NCBI GenBank assembly: GCA_040904785.1
Contig: JBBDSV010000064.1
Span: 1-29,262, forward strand
Source of the DNA: JBBDSV01 sp040904785
Lineage (GTDB): Bacteria > Actinomycetota > Nitriliruptoria > Nitriliruptorales > Nitriliruptoraceae
Length of the DNA: 29,262 nt
Direction of reading: 5' to 3'
A model generated the notes under the pieces. It did no database searches, was not told the origin of the DNA, and worked only from the letters and a program-made list of their open reading frames with translations. Shown piece after piece: positions 1-6,236 of the stretch; positions within the stretch are counted from its first letter, which is position 1; each line of letters opens with the position of its first letter. A program made the translations under genes and the position numbers.

Positions 1-885
1 TGCTTCGCCGCGGGCGCCGAGATGGACCGCTTCTACGACATCAATGCGCTGGGTGCTGTGGTGACGAAATCGGTCACGCTCGAACCACGTGAGGGACTTC
101 TGACACCACGCATGGCCGAGACGCCCGCCGGGATGCTCAACGCGATCGGACTGCAGAACCCGGGAATCCAGCGTTGGATCGAACGTGACCTGAGGTGGCT
201 GCAGCAGCGCAATAGCCGGGTGATCGCCTCGATTGCTGGCAAATCCGTCGACGACTTTCGCACGGTCGCACGACAGTTGCGTCGTCAACCCGCCATTGTG
301 GCGCTTGAGGTCAATCTGTCCTGTCCCAACGTCGACCATCGTGGGCTCGTGTTCGCGTGCGCCGCCGAACCCGCAGCAGAGGTTGTCGCCGCTGTTGCAC
401 GCGAGTCAGACGTGCCGGTGTTCGCCAAGCTCACCGCCGACGTCACCGACATCGTCGCTATCGCGCAGGCCGTCGTCGACGCCGGTGCGACAGGTGTGAC
501 CCTGATCAACACGCTGCTGGGCATGGCGATCGATCCGGACACCGGCATGCCCGAAGTGCACAACCGCTACGCGGGCTTGTCGGGTCCGGCGATTCGGCCG
601 ATCGCGCTGCGATGCATCGACCAGGTACACCGCGCCTTGCCGCACGTGCCCATCATCGGATGTGGGGGAGTGCGGTCGGTGGAGGACGTGGTGCAGTTCA
701 CACGCGCGGGTGCCCGCGCCGTCCAGATCGGCACCGCGATGTTCGTCGACCCGATGATCGGTCCGCGACTCATCGGCGAACTCCGCGGTTGGCTCGACCA
801 GCGTTCCTACGCCCGCTTCACCGACATCGTCGGAGCGGTCGGCGAATGGTCCGCCACGCCATCCCCAACATCGGGGACACAATGA
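1..885 (+). CDS. pyrD: Dihydroorotate dehydrogenase, class 1B (5' end cut)
   Basis: It oxidises dihydroorotate to orotate, the fourth step of UMP synthesis. The reading frame is open from base 1, and the first codons (CFAAGAEMDRFYD) already match the interior of the family, so the gene begins outside the window; the Met at base 22 is internal. The visible part has the family block TPAGMLNAIGLQNPG, the segment NLSCPN with the cysteine (codon 108 of the window) that serves as base in class 1 enzymes, and the C-terminal FMN phosphate region (IGCGGVRS, AVQIGTAMF). Sequence and context fit class 1B, which in known cases works with the iron-sulfur flavoprotein PyrK and NAD+; pyrK would be expected just upstream and is not visible. 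The stop overlaps the pyrF start (ATGA), so the two are probably co-translated. Confidence 0.95.
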   Translation, partial: CFAAGAEMDRFYDINALGAVVTKSVTLEPREGLLTPRMAETPAGMLNAIGLQNPGIQRWIERDLRWLQQRNSRVIASIAGKSVDDFRTVARQLRRQPAIVALEVNLSCPNVDHRGLVFACAAEPAAEVVAAVARESDVPVFAKLTADVTDIVAIAQAVVDAGATGVTLINTLLGMAIDPDTGMPEVHNRYAGLSGPAIRPIALRCIDQVHRALPHVPIIGCGGVRSVEDVVQFTRAGARAVQIGTAMFVDPMIGPRLIGELRGWLDQRSYARFTDIVGAVGEWSATPSPTSGTQ

Positions 886-1562
886 CCGCGGGTGAACGTA
901 TCGCCGTCGCCCTGGACGTTCCGGAGCTCACCGAGGCGGAGGAATTGGCGCGACGGCTCGCCGGTCACGTCGGATGGTTCAAGGTCGGCCTCGAACTCTT
1001 CAGCGCTCATGGGCCCGAAGCGGTTCGGACCATCCGGAAGCACGGACCGGTGTTCTTGGACGTCAAGCTGCACGACATCCCCACCACGGTCGCACGGGCG
1101 GCACGTCGGCTCGCCGATCTCGATGTCGGCCTGCTCACGGTGCATGCGTCCGGCGGTCCCGCGATGGTGGCTGCCGCGGCTGACGGACTGGGATCGACGG
1201 CTCGCGTCCTTGCCGTCACCGTTCTGACCTCACTGTCGCGAACCGACGTCGCGGCCATCGGATTGGCCGAACCCGATGCAGCGGCCCACCTTGCGCGGCT
1301 CGCGGTCGATTCCGGCGCGGGCGGGGTTGTGTGTGCCCCGGACCAGGCGACCATGGTGCGTGACGCGGTCGGATCGGCGCCGTGGATCGTCACGCCTGGC
1401 GTGCGCCCGCAGGGCTCCGATGACGATGATCACGCTTCCGTGGCGACGCCTGCGGAAGCCATCGCCGCGGGAGCCGACCTGCTGGTCATCGGTCGACCGA
1501 TCACGCGGGCCGATGATCCGGTCGCCGCGGCTGACGATATCGCCGCCTCGTTAGCTCGCTGA
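882..1562 (+). CDS. pyrF: Orotidine 5'-phosphate decarboxylase
   Basis: It decarboxylates OMP to UMP, the last step of the pathway. The 226-residue product has the active-site block FLDVKLHDIPTTV with the catalytic Asp-Lys-Asp triad at D60, K62 and D65, and the C-terminal phosphate-binding segments TPGVRP and VIGRPIT. The length matches the short bacterial PyrF class. The ATG lies inside the pyrD stop (ATGA). The only Shine-Dalgarno-like bases are a GGGG six bases before the ATG, and these could pair with a CCCC ten bases further up. A much longer open frame runs upstream through pyrD but is only a shadow. The gene converges on pyrE with a 22-base gap, in which I see no clear terminator. Confidence 0.96.
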   Translation: MTAGERIAVALDVPELTEAEELARRLAGHVGWFKVGLELFSAHGPEAVRTIRKHGPVFLDVKLHDIPTTVARAARRLADLDVGLLTVHASGGPAMVAAAADGLGSTARVLAVTVLTSLSRTDVAAIGLAEPDAAAHLARLAVDSGAGGVVCAPDQATMVRDAVGSAPWIVTPGVRPQGSDDDDHASVATPAEAIAAGADLLVIGRPITRADDPVAAADDIAASLAR

Positions 1563-1584
1563 CCGCAGTTGGCACACCGGCGCA

Positions 1585-2271
1585 CTAGACGTGCTGTGGC
1601 CCGTACGTTTGGCGATAGTCGGCGATCCGCCGCAGGTCGTCGTCGGTTAGCTGGTCGGTCGCCGCCACATGGGCGACCACATCGTCGATCGTGGCCAGCG
1701 CAATCGTCGTGACATCGAGTGTTTGTGCCAGTTCGTCGAGTGCGCCGATGTTCGGTACGGAACCCTGTTCTTGGCGGTCGACACCGACGACGATCCCGAT
1801 GATCTCGACGTCGGCCGCGGCGCGGAGGAGCGGGACGGTGGTGCGGATGGACGTCCCTGCGGTCGTAACGTCTTCGACGATGACGATGCGGTCGCCGTCC
1901 TGCGGACGGTGGCCGATGAGCGCGCCGCCCTCGCCGTGATCCTTGGCTTCTTTGCGGTCGAAACAGACGCCGATGTCGTGATCGTGGGTGGCCGCCAGTG
2001 CGATCCCGGTGGCGACGGCCAGCGGGATTCCCTTGTAGGCGGGGCCGAACACGACATCAGCAGCGGTGCCGAACGTCTGTGCGATGACTTCGGCGTAGAA
2101 CTGTCCGAGGCGCGCGAACTGCGTTCCCGTGCGATATCGGCCAGCGTCGATGAAGTACGGCGTCATCCGGCCGGACTTAGTGACGAAGTCGCCGAAGGAA
2201 ACGACGGATGAGGCCCACAAGAACTCGATGAAGGGGCCCGGATCAACAGGGCGGCGGATGACGGTCGACAT
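1585..2271 (-). CDS. pyrE: Orotate phosphoribosyltransferase
   Basis: It joins orotate to PRPP to give OMP, the step between PyrD and PyrF. The 228-residue product carries the catalytic loop RKEAKDHGEGG (106-116) and the PRPP-binding motif IVIVEDVTTAGTS (129-141). The frame is open for 56 more codons upstream, but I place the start at the ATG at 2271: it has AAGGTGG six bases ahead, and the protein then begins at the usual family position. The gene lies opposite to pyrD-pyrF although all three serve one pathway, so it has its own promoter, shared back to back with mihF. A TAGGAT box at 2334-2339 on this strand would give a leader of about 56 bases that starts with a 7-bp hairpin. Confidence 0.95.
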   Translation of the reverse strand: MSTVIRRPVDPGPFIEFLWASSVVSFGDFVTKSGRMTPYFIDAGRYRTGTQFARLGQFYAEVIAQTFGTAADVVFGPAYKGIPLAVATGIALAATHDHDIGVCFDRKEAKDHGEGGALIGHRPQDGDRIVIVEDVTTAGTSIRTTVPLLRAAADVEIIGIVVGVDRQEQGSVPNIGALDELAQTLDVTTIALATIDDVVAHVAATDQLTDDDLRRIADYRQTYGPQHV

Positions 2272-2302
2272 CGGGGTCCACCTTGATCGTCGCAGTGCAC
2301 TC

Positions 2303-2328
2303 CACGGGTTTGGACACCCGTGATCACG
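2303..2328. promoter_or_regulatory. Overlapping dyads between pyrE and mihF
   Basis: A perfect 7-bp inverted repeat, CACGGGT (2303-2309) and ACCCGTG (2316-2322) with a 6-base centre, overlaps a perfect 10-bp palindrome CGTGATCACG (2319-2328). They sit in the 104-base divergent gap. The palindrome would lie near the pyrE transcription start and near the -35 region of mihF. The 7-bp repeat would form a hairpin at the 5' end of the pyrE leader. This could be an operator or an RNA element; I do not recognise the motif. Confidence 0.4.
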
Positions 2329-2333
2329 TGGAG

Positions 2334-2339
2334 ATCCTA
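2334..2339 (-). promoter_or_regulatory. Possible -10 box of pyrE
   Basis: Read on the - strand this is TAGGAT, fitting the TAGnnT pattern seen before most genes of the window. It would start transcription near 2327, about 56 bases before the pyrE ATG. No convincing -35 hexamer is visible. Confidence 0.35.
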
Positions 2340-2345
2340 CGCCGC

Positions 2346-2351
2346 TAGGGT
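2346..2351 (+). promoter_or_regulatory. Possible -10 box of mihF-gmk
   Basis: TAGGGT, 24 bases ahead of the mihF ATG, leaves room for the CGGAGGA ribosome site. A TGATCA at 2321-2326 lies 19 bases upstream as a poor -35 candidate and falls inside the CGTGATCACG palindrome. Confidence 0.4.
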
Positions 2352-2375
2352 TCGCACGCATCACCCGGAGGATCC

Positions 2376-2696
2376 ATGGCCGTACCACCGTTGGACGCCG
2401 ACGACCGTCGCGCCGCGCTGCGACAGGCCGCGCATGCACGTCACGTCCGCGCCGAGGTCAAGCAGGGGTTGAAGTCGGGCGAACTGACGATTCCCACGGT
2501 CCTCAAGCGAGCGTCCGAGGAACCGGCGATCGCGAACATGCGCGTCGTCGACGTGATCGAAGCGATGCCGTCGTACGGCCCGGTACGCGCCGCGGCGCTG
2601 ATGGAACGGCTCCGCATCGCCCCGAGTCGCCGTATTCGTGGCCTTGGCGTACGGCAGCGTGCCGCGCTCGTCGCAGCGTTCGGTACCGCCGGATGA
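2376..2696 (+). CDS. mihF: Integration host factor, actinobacterial type (mIHF)
   Basis: It is a small basic nucleoid protein that binds and compacts DNA; the family is specific to Actinomycetota and unrelated to IHF of Proteobacteria. The 106-residue product shows the family layout: a charged N-terminal helix (DDRRAALRQAAHARHVRAEV), then a helix-two-turns-helix part ending in the conserved RRIRGLGVRQRAALVAAFG (84-102). The length is typical. The ATG has CGGAGGA five bases ahead. The stop overlaps the gmk start by ATGA. The mihF-gmk-rpoZ-coaBC-metK order is common in this phylum and is the strongest taxonomic marker here. Confidence 0.93.
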   Translation: MAVPPLDADDRRAALRQAAHARHVRAEVKQGLKSGELTIPTVLKRASEEPAIANMRVVDVIEAMPSYGPVRAAALMERLRIAPSRRIRGLGVRQRAALVAAFGTAG

Positions 2697-3289
2697 GCGC
2701 AGGATTCGTGCTGGTGCTCTCGGGACCCTCCGGAGTCGGGAAGGGCGCCGTACATGCACTGCTGCGTGATCGTCTGCCTCACTGTCGCTTGAGTGTCTCG
2801 GTCACGACGCGACCTCCACGCGCCGGCGAGACCGACGGTGTCGACTATGTCTTCGTAGACGATGAACGCTTTCGCCGGCTCGTCGAAGAGGGCGCATTCC
2901 TCGAGCACGCGGTGTACGCCGGGCACCGGTACGGGACCTTGCGCGCCCGGGTCGCCGACGGCGTCGCGGCCGGAGACGTCGTCATCCTCGACATCGACGT
3001 TCAGGGTGCCCTTCAAGTGCGCGACGCATTGACCGACCGGCTGCTCATCTTCCTCGCACCTCCGTCGATGGACGAACTCGAGCGCCGCCTGCGACAACGC
3101 GGTACGGAAGACGATGTCGCGATCGCCCGCCGACTCGATCAGGCCACCGCCGAGCTCAAGCTTCGCGACGAGTTCGATGTGATCGTGGTCAACGACGACC
3201 TCGAACGCTGTGTCGACGTGGTTTCCCACGCAGTCAGCCAGTGGCGTCAGCATCACGCCGACGGAGACCCGTCCACCGCTGTCGACTGA
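2693..3289 (+). CDS. gmk: Guanylate kinase
   Basis: It phosphorylates GMP to GDP with ATP. The 198-residue product has the P-loop GPSGVGKG at 11-18 and the full guanylate kinase signature TTRPPRAGETDGVDYVFV, followed by the GMP-binding part with LDIDVQGALQ and the lid arginines (RLRQRGTEDD). The length is normal. The ATG is inside the mihF stop codon (ATGA), so translation is coupled to the nucleoid protein. The stop codon is the first triplet of the palindrome TGACGCGCGTCA. Confidence 0.96.
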   Translation: MSAGFVLVLSGPSGVGKGAVHALLRDRLPHCRLSVSVTTRPPRAGETDGVDYVFVDDERFRRLVEEGAFLEHAVYAGHRYGTLRARVADGVAAGDVVILDIDVQGALQVRDALTDRLLIFLAPPSMDELERRLRQRGTEDDVAIARRLDQATAELKLRDEFDVIVVNDDLERCVDVVSHAVSQWRQHHADGDPSTAVD

Positions 3290-3315
3290 CGCGCGTCAAC
3301 GCCGACGTCAGCGTT
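3287..3315. promoter_or_regulatory. Two adjacent dyads between gmk and rpoZ
   Basis: TGACGCGCGTCA (3287-3298) is a perfect 12-bp palindrome starting on the gmk stop. It is followed directly by an 18-bp near-palindrome (3298-3315: AACGC, C, GACGTC, A, GCGTT) with one mismatched pair. Neither has a T-run, so a classical intrinsic terminator is unlikely. They lie just upstream of the putative rpoZ promoter and could be an operator or a weak terminator. Confidence 0.35.
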
Positions 3316-3335
3316 AGAACTCGATACCCTCCCGG

Positions 3336-3341
3336 TAGCGT
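3336..3341 (+). promoter_or_regulatory. Possible -10 box of rpoZ
   Basis: TAGCGT, 18 bases before the rpoZ ATG, fits the local TAGnnT pattern. A second candidate, TACCCT at 3325-3330, lies just upstream. No good -35 hexamer is visible for either. Confidence 0.35.
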
Positions 3342-3359
3342 GCACGTGCATCGAAAGGC

Positions 3360-3662
3360 ATGATCATCGCCAAGATCGACGACCTCATGGAACGGGTGGA
3401 TTCGAAATTCCACCTCGTTCACCTCGCAGCGAAACGAGCACGGGAGATCAACAGCTACTTCGCGCATCTTGGCGAAGGTCTGGGCCAGTTCGTCCCGCCA
3501 CTGACCTCGACCGACACGAACAAGCCATTGTCGATCGCCTTGGAGGAAATCGCCACGGGCAAGATCGAGGCGACGGAGCCGACTGAGGTGATTAGCGAAG
3601 ACCCTCTCGCTTTCATCGAAGGCAGCGAAGGCAGCGAAGACAGCGAGGATCTCGACGCCTGA
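3360..3662 (+). CDS. rpoZ: RNA polymerase omega subunit
   Basis: Omega helps fold and hold the beta' subunit of RNA polymerase. The 100-residue product has the family core: ERVDSKFHLVHLAAKRAREI (11-30), the actinobacterial insert with LGEGLGQFVPPL, and NKPLSIALEEIATGKI. The ATG at 3360 gives the usual number of residues before VDSK, but its only Shine-Dalgarno-like bases (GAAAGG) lie one base away, which is too close for good pairing, so initiation may be weak or partly independent of such pairing. The protein ends in an acidic tail coded by a 9-base tandem repeat. coaBC follows at once. Confidence 0.93.
   Translation: MIIAKIDDLMERVDSKFHLVHLAAKRAREINSYFAHLGEGLGQFVPPLTSTDTNKPLSIALEEIATGKIEATEPTEVISEDPLAFIEGSEGSEDSEDLDA
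3618..3644 (+). repeat. 9-base tandem repeat in the rpoZ tail
   Basis: GAAGGCAGC occurs twice in tandem, followed by GAAGACAGC. It encodes EGS-EGS-EDS at the acidic C-terminus of omega, in frame. Such a run could vary in copy number between strains. Confidence 0.8.
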
Positions 3663-3680
3663 GGCGTGGGGGAGGACGGC

Positions 3681-4904
3681 GTGGCGCGGTTCGCGAGCGC
3701 TCGAATCCTTGTGGGCGTTTCGGGGGGTATCGGCGCATACAAGGCGGCACTGCTTGCACGCGCACTCATCGCTGACGGCGCCACGGTCGACGTCGCACTG
3801 ACGCGTGGCGCACAGTCCTTCATCGGCGCTGCGACCTTCGCGGGCATCACCTCGCGGCCCGTCCATACCGACGTCTTCGACGATATCGCCGACGGCACAC
3901 ACGTCGACCTCGGACGCCAGGCTGATGCAGCCATCGTCTATCCCGCGACCGCCCACACGATCGCCCGGCTGGCGCACGGATTTGCCGATGACCTGCTGAC
4001 GACGACGCTGCTCGCGTTTCGGGGGCCGCTCATCATCGCGCCGGCGATGCACACAGACATGTGGATGCATCCGGCGACGCAAGCCAACGTCCAACTGCTC
4101 TCCGATCGAGGGGCAATCGTCGTCGGTCCGGACGACGGCCCCCTCATGGGCGGTGACGTCGGCGCTGGCAGGCTCGTCGAACCCGCTGCCATCCTCGACG
4201 CTCTCGCGGCAAGCGGTGCTCGCGCGCATGGAGCCGACTTCGATGGCCGGACGGTGGTCGTGACGGCGGGTGGAACCCGTGAGCCGATTGATCCGGTCCG
4301 ATTTCTCGGAAATCGCTCCTCTGGGCGCATGGGTTTTGCCCTGGCGGCCGCCGCACAGCAACGCGGTGCACAGGTGATCCTCATCGCCGCGCCGACCCAC
4401 CTGCCGACGCCGCACGGCGTCCGTCGCGTCGACATCACCACCGCGCACGAAATGCGCGACGCGGTTCGAGCACACATCGGTGACACCGATGTTGTGATCA
4501 AAGCAGCCGCGGTCGCCGACTTCCGACCCGCCGAAGCTGCGCCGCGCAAGGTGAAGAAGGATCAGGGAGCGCCGACGCTAGAGTTGGTCGCAAATCCTGA
4601 CATCCTCGCCGAGCTCGGCCGTGACCGCGGCTCGGCGAAGCATCCGGTCCTCGTCGGATTCGCGGCCGAGACCGACGAGGTTCGCTCGCACGCGGAACGC
4701 AAGATCGCTGCAAAAGGCGCCGATCTGCTCGTCGTCAATGACGTCACGAAGGCCATCGCAGGATTCGAGGTCGACACGAATGACGTTTCCGTGCTCGACG
4801 CTGCAGGAACCTGGCACGAAATCCCTCCCGGAATGAAGATTGACGTGGCCCACGCTGTCCTCGATCTCGTCATCGCCCGTATTGACGACCCGCACTCCGA
4901 CTGA
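3681..4904 (+). CDS. coaBC: Phosphopantothenoylcysteine decarboxylase / phosphopantothenate-cysteine ligase
   Basis: This bifunctional coenzyme A enzyme couples cysteine to 4'-phosphopantothenate (CoaB, C-terminal) and then decarboxylates the product (CoaC, N-terminal, FMN). I choose the GTG at 3681 because GGAGG lies five bases ahead and the flavin motif GVSGGIGAYKAA then starts near residue 12; another GTG at 3666 would add five residues. The product is 407 residues. CoaC shows the catalytic His in THVDLGR and the block APAMHTDMWMHPATQ. CoaB shows TAGGTREPIDPVRFLGNRSS, KAAAVADFRP and the lysines of RKVKKDQGAPTLELV. The substrate loop reads PAMH, where Escherichia coli has PAMN; I recall His here in other actinobacterial CoaBC proteins, so I do not treat it as a defect. 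Confidence 0.95.
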   Translation: MARFASARILVGVSGGIGAYKAALLARALIADGATVDVALTRGAQSFIGAATFAGITSRPVHTDVFDDIADGTHVDLGRQADAAIVYPATAHTIARLAHGFADDLLTTTLLAFRGPLIIAPAMHTDMWMHPATQANVQLLSDRGAIVVGPDDGPLMGGDVGAGRLVEPAAILDALAASGARAHGADFDGRTVVVTAGGTREPIDPVRFLGNRSSGRMGFALAAAAQQRGAQVILIAAPTHLPTPHGVRRVDITTAHEMRDAVRAHIGDTDVVIKAAAVADFRPAEAAPRKVKKDQGAPTLELVANPDILAELGRDRGSAKHPVLVGFAAETDEVRSHAERKIAAKGADLLVVNDVTKAIAGFEVDTNDVSVLDAAGTWHEIPPGMKIDVAHAVLDLVIARIDDPHSD

Positions 4905-4943
4905 GTGCGAGCGGCGGTGCTGCCGTTGCCGGAAACAAACCGT

Positions 4944-4949
4944 TAGTCT
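4944..4949 (+). promoter_or_regulatory. Possible -10 box of metK
   Basis: TAGTCT fits the local TAGnnT pattern. It would start transcription near 4956 and give a leader of about 90 bases, most of which can fold into three hairpins. No strong -35 hexamer is visible. Confidence 0.4.
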
Positions 4950-4963
4950 CCGCGTGCGACGAG

Positions 4964-5040
4964 GCAGGGTCGAACATCGACGCTGCGCGTGTCGACGCCC
5001 CGACACGTCCAACGAGCCGACACCCTCGGGTGTCGAGGAG
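4964..5040 (+). promoter_or_regulatory. Structured leader of metK: three hairpins ending at the ribosome site
   Basis: Three stems follow one another. The first (4964-4986) pairs GCAG with CTGC and GTCGA with TCGAC around a 3-base loop, with one G-G mismatch. The second (4988-5007) pairs CGTGTCG with CGACACG around ACGCCC. The third (5018-5035) pairs CGACACC with GGTGTCG around CTCG; its last base is the first base of the Shine-Dalgarno GAGGAG (5035-5040). The second and third stems use the same six bases (GTGTCG/CGACAC), so their halves can also pair crosswise. In addition CCTC (5024-5027) can pair with the GAGG of the ribosome site. This looks like a regulatory leader. It does not match any SAM riboswitch class that I can recognise by eye. 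Confidence 0.45.
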
Positions 5041-5045
5041 TGACG

Positions 5046-6236
5046 ATGAGCCGCACGCTGTTCACCTCCGAATCGGTCACTGAAGGTCATCCGGACAAGA
5101 TGGCCGACCAGATCTCCGACGCGATCCTCGACGCCATTCTCACGGACGACCCGCAGGGACGCGTGGCGTGCGAGACCTTGGTCACGACCGGTCAGGTGAT
5201 GGTCGCCGGCGAGATCTCGACACAGACCTATATCGACATTCCGCGGGTCGTGAGACGCACCATCCTCGGCATCGGCTACGACTCGCATGATGTCGGCTTC
5301 GATGGCAACACCTGCGGGGTGTCGGTCGCGATCGACGAACAGTCTCCGGACATCGCCATGGGCGTTGATACGGCGTACGAGTCGCGTGAAGGTGCCGACG
5401 AAGACCCGTACGCGCTGCAGGGCGCCGGGGACCAGGGGATGATGTTCGGGTACGCCACCGACGAGACACCGACGTTGATGCCGTTGCCGATCCACCTGGC
5501 ACACCGGATGGCCGAACGGCTCGCTGCCGTCCGAAAGCAGGGCACCGTTCCGTACCTGCGCCCGGACGGCAAGACACAGGTCACCGTGGCCTACGAGAAC
5601 GGGAAACCGAAGGCGGTCACAGCGGTGGTCCTGTCGACGCAGCACCGTGCGGAGATCGACCTGAAGACGCTCTTGCGACCGGACGTCGAAGAGCACGTCA
5701 TCCGTCCGCTGCTACCGGATGACATCGACCACGACGACCTGCAGTTGTACGTCAACCCGACGGGTCGCTTCGAGCTCGGCGGTCCAGTCGCCGACGCGGG
5801 GCTGACCGGGCGCAAGATCATCGTCGACACCTATGGTGGCATGGCACGGCACGGTGGCGGTGCTTTCTCGGGCAAGGACCCGTCGAAGGTGGACCGCTCC
5901 GCGACGTACGCCGCACGGTGGGTCGCAAAGAACATCGTTGCCGCCGGACTCGCCTCCAAGATCGAACTCCAAGTCGCCTATGCAATCGGTGTCGCGCGTC
6001 CCGTGTCGCTGTCGATCGATACGTTCGGCACGGAAGAGGCCGATCCCGACCGGATTCTCGATGCGGTCCGGGAGGTCTTCGACCTGCGGCCGGCGGCGAT
6101 CATCGACGCCCTCGATCTGCGTCGTCCCGGCTATCAGACCACGGCCGCGTACGGGCACTTCGGACGCGACGGAGATCGTTTCACCTGGGAGCAGACAAAC
6201 CGTGCCGAGGCCCTCCGCGACGCCGTCGGCGCCTGA
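5046..6236 (+). CDS. metK: S-adenosylmethionine synthetase
   Basis: It makes S-adenosylmethionine from methionine and ATP. The 396-residue product shows the ATP motif GHPDKMADQISDAILD, the signature GYATDETPTLMPLPI, the phosphate-binding GGGAFSGKDPSKVDRS, and AYAIGVARPVS. The frame is open for 19 more codons, but the ATG at 5046 has GAGGAG five bases ahead and the product then begins MSRTLFTSESVTEGHPDK, as in the family. The gene has its own leader with three hairpins and overlaps priA by 35 bases at its 3' end. Its product links functionally to the methionine genes 5 kb downstream. Confidence 0.97.
   Translation: MSRTLFTSESVTEGHPDKMADQISDAILDAILTDDPQGRVACETLVTTGQVMVAGEISTQTYIDIPRVVRRTILGIGYDSHDVGFDGNTCGVSVAIDEQSPDIAMGVDTAYESREGADEDPYALQGAGDQGMMFGYATDETPTLMPLPIHLAHRMAERLAAVRKQGTVPYLRPDGKTQVTVAYENGKPKAVTAVVLSTQHRAEIDLKTLLRPDVEEHVIRPLLPDDIDHDDLQLYVNPTGRFELGGPVADAGLTGRKIIVDTYGGMARHGGGAFSGKDPSKVDRSATYAARWVAKNIVAAGLASKIELQVAYAIGVARPVSLSIDTFGTEEADPDRILDAVREVFDLRPAAIIDALDLRRPGYQTTAAYGHFGRDGDRFTWEQTNRAEALRDAVGA

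Noticed and set aside
863..884. CCCC/GGGG hairpin hiding the pyrF ribosome site
   Set aside because: Four pairs inside the end of pyrD are too few to support, and translation is probably coupled by the ATGA overlap.
4030..4070. PAMH in place of PAMN in CoaBC as a disabled active site
   Set aside because: I recall the His variant in other actinobacterial CoaBC proteins and all other motifs are intact.
4905..5045. Known SAM riboswitch before metK
   Set aside because: Hairpins are present, but I could not match the conserved cores of the SAM-I/IV, SAM-II/V or SAM-III classes, so I report the leader only as unassigned structure.
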